A stretch of 64,000 bases of DNA from Tuctoria greenei (Eukaryota; Streptophyta; Magnoliopsida; Poales; Poaceae). The DNA is taken from the NCBI GenBank assembly GCA_036927565.1, contig JAYESD010000008.1, forward strand, positions 119,067,498 through 119,131,497, written 5' to 3'. Below are positions 23,401-34,093 of this stretch, one piece after another. Position numbers and translations under genes: made by a program. Within the stretch, counting starts at the first letter, position 1. Each line of letters begins with the position of its first letter. Under the pieces are notes generated by a model. It made no database searches. It saw only the letters and a list, made by a program, of their open reading frames with translations, and was not told the DNA's origin.

Positions 23401-24888
23401 GTGGCGATTGACAAGAAGCACACCTAGGAGGAATGGAATTCTACTTTGGCGCTGCTATGATGAAGTCCATGGTGGACTTATTAACTGATCTTCACTGACT
23501 TTTATTCGCAACTAAAGGCAAGCCCCAGTTTGCATTTAACAGTGTTTTAAACTTTGATTTGTATCACACTATATGGGTTAGTATGTATGTGCATTAAGTC
23601 TATGTTTTCATGGATTTTTCCACATGCATGACCAGAAAACCCATGAGAGAAGGGTAGTTGGTTAAGTCATTGATGTGTCCATGCTATGCTTAATGTTATA
23701 GTTGCTTCTGTAGAAGTCGAGTAGTTGGAATCTACTCACGAGTTCAGGAGTTGGGTTCACACGGGATTGGTCGAGTGAGAGATTCACCATTTGGTTAAAT
23801 ATGAGACCGGTCATGGAGTAGGAGAAGCAGGACATAGGGGCATGTGAGCTGTAGTTGTGCCTGTGTCGGTCAAGGACCAATCTATGTACGGCCCTGTTGA
23901 GCAAGTTTGAATGTACCGAAGGCATATTGGATATATATGACCCAGTAAACCGATGGAACTTGTCCACCTTAGCGTCGAGGCATACCCCACTGCCTTTTAG
24001 GTGTGGGTTGAGAGCAACAAGGTGTAAACTTGCCAGCGGGTACATCGTACTCCGTGTGGGGTCCTCCTGCTTGTAGCGGTGGGACCAGTTCGTCGTGTTG
24101 GTAGCGGGTGAAAGCTTGCCGCATACAACATCAGTGGAGTGCGCCTTCGCAGCTCCGAGTGTGGGTGTATGTGTCATGCTATTCGGGTATCCCTACAGGT
24201 GTATATCGATTCGAGTCGCCGTCCCTCGCGGTTATTGGGTACTGCTTGTTCACTGAGTCGTGACATAGTTAATTATTTGAAGCTGAATACTATTGAATCA
24301 TGCTTTATGGAATAATTATGTATTGATACCTGTATGTTTAGAACTGGTTGCTCACTAAATTTCAGATTCATGAAGCTTTAGTTTGCTGCTAAAAGCTGAA
24401 AGTAAGGACTAATATTTAGGCGAGTCTTTTATTGCAGACTGCTGTCCTATATTACATATATCCTGCATATAGAGTTCCATGCTTAGTGGAGACGGTTAAG
24501 TCTTGCTGAGCCTTCGTGCTCACGGTGGCTTTATATGTGGTTTTGCAGGTTTACTTATTTTATTGCTGTTTTGGATTGTCTGTGAGAGCTTGAGTTGTCG
24601 AGATGTATCGCTCACGTGACACCATGCCGCTGCCATGTGTTGTTATGTTGCTAGTGAGAAGCGTCTATGGGCATGGACTTCTCTTGTGCATAGATAGGTT
24701 GAGAGTGTGAGTATGTACTTTCCGTTGTGTGTGTACTGCTTTTCTACACTATGTTGTAAACAATATCTTATTATGAAATGAAAACTTTGTATTTTTACTT
24801 TGTCTTTTCATGTGTGTCGTTGGGTGCTGCATCGCACGACACCATCCAATGTGATTCCTGGAATGTCAGGACGACCCCGTTCCTCACA
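20407..24888 (+). repeat. LARD 3' LTR (4482 bp)
   Basis: Starts TGTAAAAGCCCAATC and ends TTCCTCACA. Its first 910 bp are nearly identical to 63088-64000. An AAATTTGAATTCAAATTC palindrome-rich patch lies near 20800. The final 440 bp match the end of LTR1 with few changes. No coding region is supported within it. Confidence 0.78.
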
Positions 24889-26814
24889 AGTGCTCTAGTT
24901 ACGCTCGTCTACCTTTTGTCGGAGAAGCGAGCGTGTCTCGGATACTTACTTAACTAAGACGCTCCTTAAAATAGTCTGTCTCCTTCTAACCTCAACCGAG
25001 CCAGCTCTGATCCTCGCTGATGCGGGCGCATCTTGTTTTTTCTGATCGGAGATGGACACCTTTGAGCTCGTCTCCGACCTTTGTCTCATATTTGGGTTTC
25101 TCACATAGCGATATCAAGTAATAGTTATTGGTATCAAGCTAATGTTATCAATAGAAAGTAACTAACATCAATATCAAGTACCTGTTATTGTTAGCAAGTA
25201 ACTAACATCAATATCTAGATCAGCGTACATGTTACTACCATGCTTCAATCTAACTACTTTAAACGTTGAAATGGCCAAACAGTCATACAATGTTTTCAAA
25301 CATACTAAATATGTAGTTAAGATTGCAAAAAATGTAGGTACAATATGATCAAAAAAGTTAGAGCTTACCTTCACACTCTTTGTTTGTTCTTCCTTGTAAT
25401 ATGTATCCTCGGGTTCTTCAAACTACTAGGTTGCTAAAGTACGCAACTGCATGTAATAAATACTATTGCCAAAATAAATCTCACAAAATCCAAATATAAC
25501 TCCGAGAATAAAAATTGAAATTTTATATAATTATTGACGAAGAAATTTAATTAATTTGAGCAGATGTGGTCAGTTTTCCTAATTTTGAGTCAATTAAATA
25601 GATTTGGGAAGGTTATATTCTATTTAGGTATTTCTATAATTTATTTAAGTCAAATAAGAGTTGTATTTTGCTTCAGGGTCGTTTACTCTTTTTAGAAAAA
25701 AATATATAGAATTTTTTATATTCAGGCGCATTTCCATGGACAATTGTGTGTGCTTTAGAAGTTATATGTGTGTAACAGAAGCATGTACAATATCCGTATG
25801 GCCTTAGCAGGTTGAAAGTGTGTCCCTGGCACTGCATAAAAATAACAGGGCCTCTCTTGGTTTTTTTATATAATAGATAAAAATAGTGATCTTTCTCTGG
25901 AGGTTATGATTAGCTTTTTTTAAAAAACAAAAAACAAGAGCAGCAGGGAGATCCTACTGCTATAAACTTTTATTGATAATGAGGATAAGCAAAGTACATT
26001 TATTAACTCGCATACATTTAATGCAATAATGCTAGCAAAGAACAAGTAAAATCATCTAAGATAGAGTAGTCAGTCATTCTAAGAATGCCAGCTTCGGTAG
26101 AGAGGGTAACCGCACGCGGCTTGCCTGCTCCCAAATTCTACTCCCATGCCTACTCCCGCCATGTGTTAATATTTCATTGGTTCGCATTTATTCCCTCCCA
26201 TAGATCATCAGACGGCAGATGAAGGCACGTCCCACGAAAATGACGTCACAGAATGCACGTAAGGCACGTACGGGGTTACTCACGTTGGTGCCAAACAAAA
26301 CAATCACTCCCGCCACATCATTTTACATATGGAAGAATATTTTATCATCTTTCAGATCTATTAACTTCTGTGATATTTACACATCAGTGAACATGAAGAC
26401 TTTCTGTGCCGGAGAGAAAAGGCCCCATACCCTTGAATAGATCTGCTGCTCCTGCAGGGCATCCTGCTGATGACGGAGGTGACTCGCCATCTAGACTTGC
26501 TGCAGGACAGGAGTTCTGCGCCAGAGAGAGAAGGCCCCATACTCTTGAATAGTCTTGCTGCTGCTCCTGCAGGGCATCCTGCTGATGCTGGAGGTGACTC
26601 GCCATCTAGACTAGACATATGAGACACCATCCCATCGGGCCTGTTCCACAAGCTAAAAGGTAACCCATCCATTGAGTTACTGCTGCATAATATGAAAAAA
26701 AAAATACGTTAAAAAATGTAGGATGCTTGTTTTACGGTACCTATACGTGTTTTAATTGACATTGTAATGAACAGCTTATGTTTGTCAACAGTTATAAATG
26801 GAAAATTGTCCGGA
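24889..26814. other. Unassigned intergenic DNA
   Basis: 24889-25110 contains several GTCTC/GAGACG-like words resembling the subterminal words of the CACTA element at 29887, but no TIR. 25140-25215 repeats AAGTAACTAACATCAATATC twice. 25400-26380 is AT-rich without a convincing gene. 26401-26625 holds a tandem duplication. Confidence 0.45.
26401..26625. repeat. 112-bp tandem duplication, two copies
   Basis: A unit beginning CTGTGCCGGAGAGAAAAGG and running through CTGCAGGGCATCCTGCTGATG to GACTCGCCATCTAGACT occurs at about 26403 and 26515 with few differences. Minus-strand open frames here are translations of the duplicated unit. Confidence 0.82.
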
Positions 26815-28430
26815 CAATATGATGCCCAAAACTGGAAGTGCTCTTCTATATGATGAGAAAACAGATAGTTTTATTTGGTTGTTCAGAAAATTTATAAAGT
26901 AATGTCTGGAAAGGAATCACAAACTATTTTAACAGATGAAGATGCAGCCATGGCTAAAGCATCAGAATAGTTCTACCTAATACCCATCACAGGTTATGTG
27001 TGTGCACATCAATTAAAATGCATGCAAACATCTTGCAGCAGCTGTTAAGGATTATAAAAAAATTAGTATTGAATTTCTAAAATGTATTTATGATCAAGAA
27101 GAAGAGGATGACTTTATACATGCATGGAACAAAATGTTGGACACGTATAAGCTCCAAGGTAACCAATGCTTCAACGTCTTTTTGATAAAAGATATCATTG
27201 GGCACTAGTATATGGTAGAAATTCATTTTCAGCTGATATGAGTACTAAGCAGATGAATGGAAGCTTAAATAATGAAGTGAAAGGCTACACATCGGTGTAA
27301 AATATGACATGCTTACTCTTTTTGAGCACTTTTACAGACTTGTAAGGGATAAAAGGTATGATGAGGTTACAAGTGACTTCGAAGCAAGTTAAAGTACACC
27401 TGTACAAAAGGCAGACTTGACAATCTTAAATCAAGCTGCAAAAGTTTATACTCCAACAGTATATAGATTATTTGAGAATCAAGTATTGTAAACTTTAAAT
27501 TGTAACATGTACTGTTGCGAAGACAATGGTGCAGAAAAGGTGTACAAAGTATAAGTGCATGGAAAGTGTCATGAACATATTGTTAAGTTCTCACCTTCAG
27601 AGTCAAGAGTGGCATGCAGCTGCAAAAAGTTTGAATTTGGTGGAATTCTGTGCTCTCATATACTGAAAGTTCAAGACATAAATAGTATCAAATCAGTACC
27701 CATGGAATATATTCTGAAGAGATGGACTATTGATGCAAAAGTTCTACATGTAACTAGCAACCTTAGCATGCAAAAAGCAGGATTTTCAATCGAATACTTG
27801 CTAGAGCTGCTGTATCAGAAGAAACGTATTGTATTTCTACTAAAGAAGCTGAGAAATTAGCAGAAGAAATAGAGAGAAGCTTGAAAATCAGGCCTGACCC
27901 AGATCTGAGTTGTACAGCTAATCCAGAAGGTTTATATATATTAAATCGTCACACTACTCTTGAAATTGTTTCGTATCTGCACCTCCTAATATATTTATGA
28001 CCAGGTACACAAGAAATCGTGAATACAAAAAAAGGTAAGGGGCATCAAGGTTAAGGTGAAGGACAGTCATTGGTCAGCAAGACCTATTGTTGGTTTGGAG
28101 AAATCACAGAAAAGGGAAAAGAAAAAAGAAAGATACACGTGTAATAACACAAACACCAACACAATCGCAAACAACATTGATGGTACAGGTATTTTAAGTT
28201 TAGTTATTTTTTATGCACAGTTTAAGTGTGTTCTTTACATTCTCTATATCACCCTTTGTGTTAAGGATCACATGGAGATTCCGAATAACCAGAACATGGC
28301 ACATACATCAGAGTACTATGGAGACACTGTCACATCAATACAGCCACCCTGGGTTAACCTAATGCCAGTGCTCCAGCAAAACCAGCAAATGCAGGAACAA
28401 GTGTCAATTCGGCCATTCTCCATATTTCTA
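26815..28430 (+). pseudogene. FAR1/MULE-type transposase-derived gene, broken
   Basis: The order of motifs follows plant FAR1/FHY3-family and related MULE transposase proteins. The segment ALLYDEKTDSFIWLF is followed, after a stop at 26900 and a frame change, by SQTILTDEDAAMAKA, the DDE-region motif TDxDxAMxxAI. Further fragments read as HWALVYGRNSFSADMST-like sequence near 27190-27260. A SWIM zinc finger occurs in the frame opening at 27555 (C21-x-C23, C33-x-H35). Stops at 26968 and frame changes through 27000-27500 make it a pseudogene. A Lys/Arg-rich tail continues past 28060. FAR1 proteins are light-signalling transcription factors derived from MULEs; whether this relic was host gene or transposon is undecided, and no MULE TIR was identified. 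Confidence 0.78.
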
Positions 28431-29886
28431 TAATATGTTTTCCAAGTGTTTCAAGAAGTATAAGATAAAGTTATATAATACATAGATGATACTGCTACAT
28501 TGATGTGTCAGTGTGTTAAACATGATCAAATGGAGAATATATGTACCTTATCAACATCTGGATGTACTGCCAACAAAGCACCAGCATCAGTGCATAATAT
28601 ACCAGTGGAGGAGTTACCTTCCATCTGGCCATCAGGAGACGAAGATTCCTATGGTTAACAAAAAGCTATACAATAAGTACCTAATCATCTTCTTCAGATT
28701 GTTAACAAAAAGGCCTGGTATCTAATCCACTTACCTACATGTCACTCGACACAGTATCAATCTACTCAACGTGTAGATAAGTGTCCTTGATTGCAATTTG
28801 ACATCTTAAAGTACATGAAATATTGTTTATGCCTTTCTAACAACTCTTCAGCTAACCTACTTATGTCACCTCAGCTTTGCACCTGATGGATGAGGTTGTT
28901 ACTTTTGAGAGACAAAACACAAACCTTATCAACCAGCCATATATCACTTTTGATACATAAAATTGCGTCCTAGACTGGGCAATGCAGACATTCAGCCAAG
29001 GAAAATGCAACGAAGTGCAGATGTTCAGCATTTCTAGCTTAAAATGCCATCATGTCACTGCATATGCAGCTAAATGCAAAACCAACAATGCATAACAAAG
29101 CAGGTGGAACACTCCACTCCAGCCACAGGCCAATATGGTTACATAGTCATTTTCAGAGAGAGAAAAGGCATAGACAAAACACGCCTCACGTCAATCCCAT
29201 TAGCTGAGTTGTGCCAAGCAGTCATAAACAACAACACACATGCTGCTATTCACCACAAAATGACCAAATTAATTCCAACATGGCGAAAAAAATTCACTGG
29301 ACACTCACATGGAGAAATGAAACCCGGATGCTTACAGACCTGGTGCTTGGCCGGTGACAACTTGAGGATGCTCAGGCGCATCAACGGCAGCCGAAGTGAC
29401 TGAGCTCCAGGAAGGGTGTCCTGCCGTGATACAGTGGCGGTGTCGCCTTTGGCTGCGAGTGATGAGGAAATCACTCCCTTCCCGTAGCTCACCGCCGATG
29501 ACCTTGCCTACTTTGATGGTTCTACATACTCCTTGGCGCCTCCTTCTCATCAAATGATTGAAGAAGAAGACGAGGATGAAGATAACAAAGAGACGGTGAG
29601 CGACAACAAGATCGATAAATGACAATGAAGAAGAAGATGGAAGCGATGATGCGAATGATGAAGAGTAGATCCTAAGCTTTTTCTCCCTCTTTCTTTTCCT
29701 TTTTGGTGCCTTGATGCCAAACGGGGATAGAAAGATGGGGAGTAGTAGTAGTAGTACTTGGTCTTTTCTCTTCTTGTTGATCTATTGACATGTAATCATG
29801 CTTTAAATCCTGTTTTACTTTCTATGTCATCTTTAGTGTACTAGACTTATCTTATTATGGTTATTGCAATAACATGTTTCTCTATA
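28431..29886. other. Unassigned; possible 3' tail of an unknown element
   Basis: 28534-28660 has a short plus-strand open stretch that could be the last exon of the FAR1-like relic. A 109-codon frame at 29074-29403 has no recognisable features. 29560-29670 encodes an Asp/Glu-rich end (EEEDGSDDANDEE) before a stop. It is followed by a CCTTGATGCCAAACGGGG stretch of a kind seen in plant retroelements. None of this is enough to name a gene. Confidence 0.35.
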
Positions 29887-30370
29887 CACTACATAAGAAA
29901 AGCTCATACGAGACATGCCCGAACGAAGAAGGGAGACAAAAAAATTGTGTGTCTCTATCGCCGCGTCTCGCATTACGTTATAATCAAAGAAGAGTGGCAG
30001 ACACGTCGTCGATCGGACTAAGTGCAAGACACGCTCAAAGGTAGCGTGTCTCCTTTCGTTGAGTCAAAATATACGGGCTTTACGGGGTTATTGGAGACGG
30101 CTCGGGGCACGACGCCCATCAGCAAACATGCGAGACAAACTCTTATGCAGTGCATTGAAGATTTATTGACTGATCTGAGATGCGCTTTATTTAAGCCCGT
30201 CGCAGATTTGTTGACTGATCAGAGATGTGTTGTAGGAAATCATGTATCCTTTATTTAGGTAATTCAAGATGTCCTTTGTTACAACCCGTCGCGGATTGTT
30301 TATAGGTAGGTCACTGCAACACTAACAGGAGACGCTCCCTGCTAGACGCACGTCTCCTATTAGGTGCCCC
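29887..30370. repeat. CACTA A left terminus and subterminal repeats
   Basis: CACTAC terminus plus repeated GAGAC/GTCTC words. A near-duplicate pair, GATTTATTGACTGATCTGAGATG at 30160 and GATTTGTTGACTGATCAGAGATG at 30206 (first 18 bases of each are the clearest), is also present. Confidence 0.65.
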
Positions 30371-31490
30371 TCACCCCTGATTATCCTGGTTGTTAGCTGC
30401 ATCCTGGAGCTAGCCAGGATTTGGCAGCCACATTGCTAGTGTCAGCAACATACACATACAGAAACATATGTATAGCCAAATAGAGATCACACACATTGAC
30501 CAATCAAATATTAACAAAGTGTCAAATGTGGTTACTAAGTAACTATTTACACAGAATTCCCCTGTTCATCTAGTATAACAAGTAACTAATTACACAAAAG
30601 AATAACTGTCACCTAATCCTCTACTTGGTAATGAAATTCTCCCTTTGAATTAATGATTTTAGAAATGATGAACCTGCATAGTATGTCTCTAATTTGCTCG
30701 AGGCTACGACCTTCAGCATTCCTGAAGGTGGGTCCGTAGTCCTGCCACACGATAAAATGAGATTTAGCAAAACATTAGTAATAAAGTAAAATAAATGCAC
30801 TTACACATACATTGCAATTAGGTTGCTTCCAAATAAAGCCATGTGTAAGCAGACATGGAAGCTGCACGTGTTGCCCGGAGCTTGTTGTGGGACGTCGAAT
30901 GCAGTATGATGTTAAAGTTGTCTGCTTTTTTCCTTTACTTGTCCAAAAGCCCTAAACAAAAATATTCGCATTTAATGTAAAATTATAGTGCAAGGACAAA
31001 ACAGTCAGAAACTAAAGTGAAGAAGGATCTTACTTGTCAATAACGGAAGAGATATAACTCCATGTAAGGGTTATTCGCTCGCCAATTTTTTATCTCTCGT
31101 CCTTGAGGAGTCACAGTACCAGACTTGGCCGTACCTTGTAGAAATTGCTATGGTTACCCGGGTTAAACGGTACGACTAGGAGATCCTTGTCACTGTAGTG
31201 TTTCATTGCCTTTACAAAATATTGAACAACATCTTTTTGGTCGCTCGACATTTGAATATAAGTTCTCGTTGATACTTGCGGGTCAGGATATGCAGGAGAC
31301 GCGTTTCCCGCGTTATGAAGAGTATCTTGTTGCTGGTGCCTACACGCAAAATGCCAAATTTGTTACATATAACACTTATATTGAGTATATGTATTGAAGA
31401 ACCTAGTTTCTTAGGACTTCAAGCTGCAAGTTTTTCATATTTTCATGCACCATGACCACCTTGACCACAACATAGGATATTGTGTCCACC
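30371..31490. other. CACTA A interior, noncoding
   Basis: No coding region is recognised. It lies downstream of the minus-strand TNPA-like gene and could be its 3' part or introns. A 63-codon plus-strand frame at 31206-31397 has no known features. Confidence 0.4.
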
Positions 31491-31499
31491 TAGATGTCA

Positions 31500-32760
31500 T
31501 CAAACATTGTATGATCGGGATGCACTAGCCCTCTCCCGACCTCCATTCGAGCGATTACTCCGACCATTAGCAGAATGTTGCATGTTGTTGGCTGAGCCAA
31601 GTTATCTATTGTGTCCGGTTCAATTGAAGGTCAAGATGCTGGTGCCTGAAGATCCTCATGTGTTTCTCCACCCCCAGCTTCTGTAGAAGCAAAGTTGCTC
31701 CTACGCTCCTCGTTGTTACTTAAGACAAAAAACGCGTCAGGGGTTGCTATACTTGCTCCCTCCATCATATGCTTCACGTCTCCTAGGAGCTCCCTTCTCA
31801 GATGTGTTTTTAGCTCCTCGACGTCAACCTGTGATGTCGAGGTCGTTTTCCTCCTCCGATACATATTTTTGTGTTCCGGAAAACCCTCCCTCCCGGTCAA
31901 CTTATTGGAAACACCACGAACACGTCCTTGTTGCTCTGGTTTTTACAGGGCCTTGGTGAGGGCATCATTCCCTCTCACCATTTGACTCTTCATTGCTTAG
32001 GTTCTAGGTTCTTTGAGTGACATGTAAGGTGCTCGGGCTGTAGAAGCTGATGCCACCTAACTCAAGCAGCTGTGAACGAGCACGCATAAATGGTTTCAGC
32101 CATCCACTGAATTTTTCGTATGGATTTGCAACACGTAGCTCGTCCAATGTTTCATCTTGTTGTTCCCAAATCCTTTTTTCCCGGCATAACAAGTGTTCCC
32201 GAGGTGGTGCTCAAACTCGTTCTGCGATCAAAACCACTTCATATGTTCACTGTTCTTGGAAAAATCTTGTGATTTGTACTTTTCAACAAATCTCGCCCAG
32301 TCCTATTCTGACACATGTTGATACTTATGGAAGGGGGTTCCATGTTTCCTCCAAAAATCGTGAAGCTTAGTTTTATAGGTCCTCCATGCATGAGAGATCA
32401 TCTTCATATCTAGCTTCTTCCCCTTCTGTTTCATATGTTTCAAATATTGAACATATGGTTGGATAGAGCTTTTGAAGAGTTCATCCATTTCATTTTTGGT
32501 CAAGTGATCGAATGTCTGCAGGTTTAGCAGCACCTTTTCTCGAGAAGCTAGACCACAAATTTTGGACAGTCTCGTATTCACATTATGGTCTAGAGGTAAG
32601 CCCTCGTCATTGGCCTCATCAATGGTCAAAACGTCTGTCGGACACGTCGTTCGCGATCTTTTCTTTCTTGTATTACCAGAGGTAGATGCATCCTCTTTAT
32701 GTGTCTGCTGCTGAGCCTCCTCTTCAATATGTTGCTGATGCTCTGACTACGACATCTTCA
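31500..32760 (-). pseudogene. TNPA-like second CACTA gene (Transposase_24 type), broken
   Basis: The minus-strand frame 32629-32303 carries NTRLSKICGLASREKVLLN and ISHAWRTYKTKLHDFW, typical of the second protein of plant CACTA elements annotated as Transposase_24 / plant Ptta-En-Spm. After a TGA at 32305-32303 the same phase continues with a DWARFVEKYKSQDF and HHLG-containing block. Later fragments (FMRARSQLLELGG near 32100, then FPEHKNMYRRRK near 31860) match the downstream part of the family. In Spm the corresponding protein binds subterminal repeats. Premature stops make this copy inactive. A His/Gln-rich segment with basic KKRSR precedes it near 32650-32740. Confidence 0.75.
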
Positions 32761-32974
32761 AATTAACAAAAAATCACTGAAATTCTGGAAAATATTATCA
32801 AATTTCAGTCACATTCGCACAAACAGTCACATAAGGGATCAAATTCACTCATGGCATTTGTACCTTAATAAGAACAAGATCTAGGTGACAAGTGTAAGGA
32901 CAATCCAAACCAAGCAATCATTAAATAATAGACTGTCACAAGTCTATCACTCAAGTTACAAGTGTGCGAGACCT

Positions 32975-33560
32975 TTGTAAATATAATAAGCATTGACTGG
33001 TACTAGCCAAAGCCTAATACTCTAAGCATAGGACTCCGAAAATATACTAAACATTGATTGTTGAACCACCAAAGAACGGACCATTTCGACTCCAACCAAA
33101 GAGTAATACTGTAAGGATCCCTTTGGATTGAGGAATGGCAAAGGAATTTTGAAGGATAGGATTTGTAAAGGATTTTTTCCTACATGACCATTTAGCTGAC
33201 AGGAAAAACAAAGGGTAGTTTCCATAGGAATGGATTTCTTTGCTAAATTTTGTAGGAAACCTAACATGAGTTTGGACCTCTTTTTTCTTTCCTGACTCAT
33301 GTTACAGGTTCCTTATTTTTCCTATGATGCTGTCAAAGGGCTTCTCATCTCAATTAATATATTTTCAATTCCTATAGGATTGCAAAGACATATAATTTCA
33401 ATTCCTATGTTTTTCCTATTCCTGTGTTTTTCGATTCCTTCAATCCAAAGGGAGCCTAAGCGTAGTAGTCCGAAAATATACTAAACATTGACCGGTGAAC
33501 CACCAAAGCGCGAACCATTTCGACGGCAACCAAAGCGCGAACAAACCTTATTAGGGCAGT
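32975..33560. repeat. 89-bp tandem repeat, interrupted by a MITE
   Basis: CCGAAAATATACTAAACATTG occurs at 33036 and 33470 (first 20 bases identical), each followed by matching CACCAAAG and CCATTTCGAC blocks. Removing the 342-bp MITE plus its 3-bp duplication reduces the 434-bp spacing to 89 bp. A weaker earlier unit starts near 32975 (AAGCATTGACTGGT). Confidence 0.8.
33115..33456. mobile_element. Tourist-type (PIF/Harbinger) MITE, 342 bp
   Basis: Left end GGATCCCTTTGGATTGA and right end (reverse complement) GGCTCCCTTTGGATTGA form TIRs. TAA flanks both sides (33112-33114 and 33457-33459), the target duplication typical of Tourist MITEs. The interior is noncoding and A/T-rich with ATAGGAATTGAAATTAT-like segments. 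Confidence 0.9.
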
Positions 33561-33800
33561 GCCGAGCTGGTCGACAGGGAGTCGAGGGTTGAGGCGGCAG
33601 TGCGATAATGATCAAGAGGGCAGTGTCGAGGCGACGACGAGCTCCGGGGAAGTGGACTGGCATAATAGCGTGCTCCGGGGAAGGGGACGGCGTGGCGGCG
33701 GTTTCGAAGGCAAAAAGTGATCAGCGTGCGAGAGCTAAAGTGTCGAAAAGTTTTGTTAAGTGTTGGGAATAGAGCGCGCGAGAGAGCTAAAAGTACCTTA
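33480..33800 (-). other. CACTA A leader, moderately GC-rich
   Basis: Noncoding. Blocks such as GAGCTCCGGGGAAG, GGCGGCGG and TGTTAAGTGTTGGGA match, in the same order, the isolated leader relic at 54180-54734. This identifies it as the 5' region of the A family. Confidence 0.65.
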
Positions 33801-34093
33801 GGGCAACAATCTGAGACGCGCCTCAGAAGAGCCACCACCGGGCGCATCTCCCACACGTATGTAAGCTCATATCAGTTATGAACTTTATAAGAGCACATCT
33901 CTTTTCTTTTGAATTAATGCGAGCCGTTGTCAATAATACCATTCACGCATATCGAAGCGTCGAAATCGGAGGTGCGCTCTTGAAAAACGCATCAATCGTT
34001 ATCTTGCCTGAGAGACGCGCCTTTGTGAGGCGCGTCTCGCATCACATTCGTCTCCCATTTTCCAGGGCAGAGCAAGTGCTATATTCAATAGTG
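33800..34093 (-). repeat. CACTA A 5' subterminal repeats and proposed terminus
   Basis: Contains CTGAGACGCGCCTCAG, GAGAGACGCGCCTTTG and GAGGCGCGTCTCGCATC, many of them palindromic. The last recognisable terminus is TAGTG at 34089-34093. Confidence 0.6.

Larger units (their letters stand above)
11516..24888 (+). mobile_element. Large noncoding LTR retroelement (LARD-like), copy 1
   Basis: Two very long LTRs (11516-16500, 4985 bp; 20407-24888, 4482 bp) flank a 3.9-kb interior that has a PBS at its 5' edge and a polypurine tract at its 3' edge but no gag or pol. Long LTRs around a conserved noncoding core are the description of LARDs such as the Triticeae Sukkula group; the family match is inferred from architecture, not alignment. 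The flanking 5-mers (CCAAA left, AGTGC right) do not match, and the two LTRs differ strongly over much of their length. The pair may therefore be recombinant rather than one insertion. Confidence 0.78.
29887..34093 (-). mobile_element. CACTA element A (deletion derivative)
   Basis: The left end reads CACTACATAAGAAAAGC at 29887, followed by subterminal words such as GAGACA, GCGTCTCGCAT and AGACACGCTC. The proposed right end, read on the minus strand, starts CACTATTGAATATAGC at 34093, with GAGACGCGCCT and GCGCGTCTC words inside. Between them are a TNPA-like pseudogene and a leader on the minus strand but no TNP2. The flanking triplets (ATA left, CTT right) do not match, so the right border is uncertain. 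Confidence 0.6.

Noticed and set aside
29074..29625. Opposing frames of 109 and 97 codons as a host gene
   Set aside because: No family features, both strands open, and no splice or promoter context.
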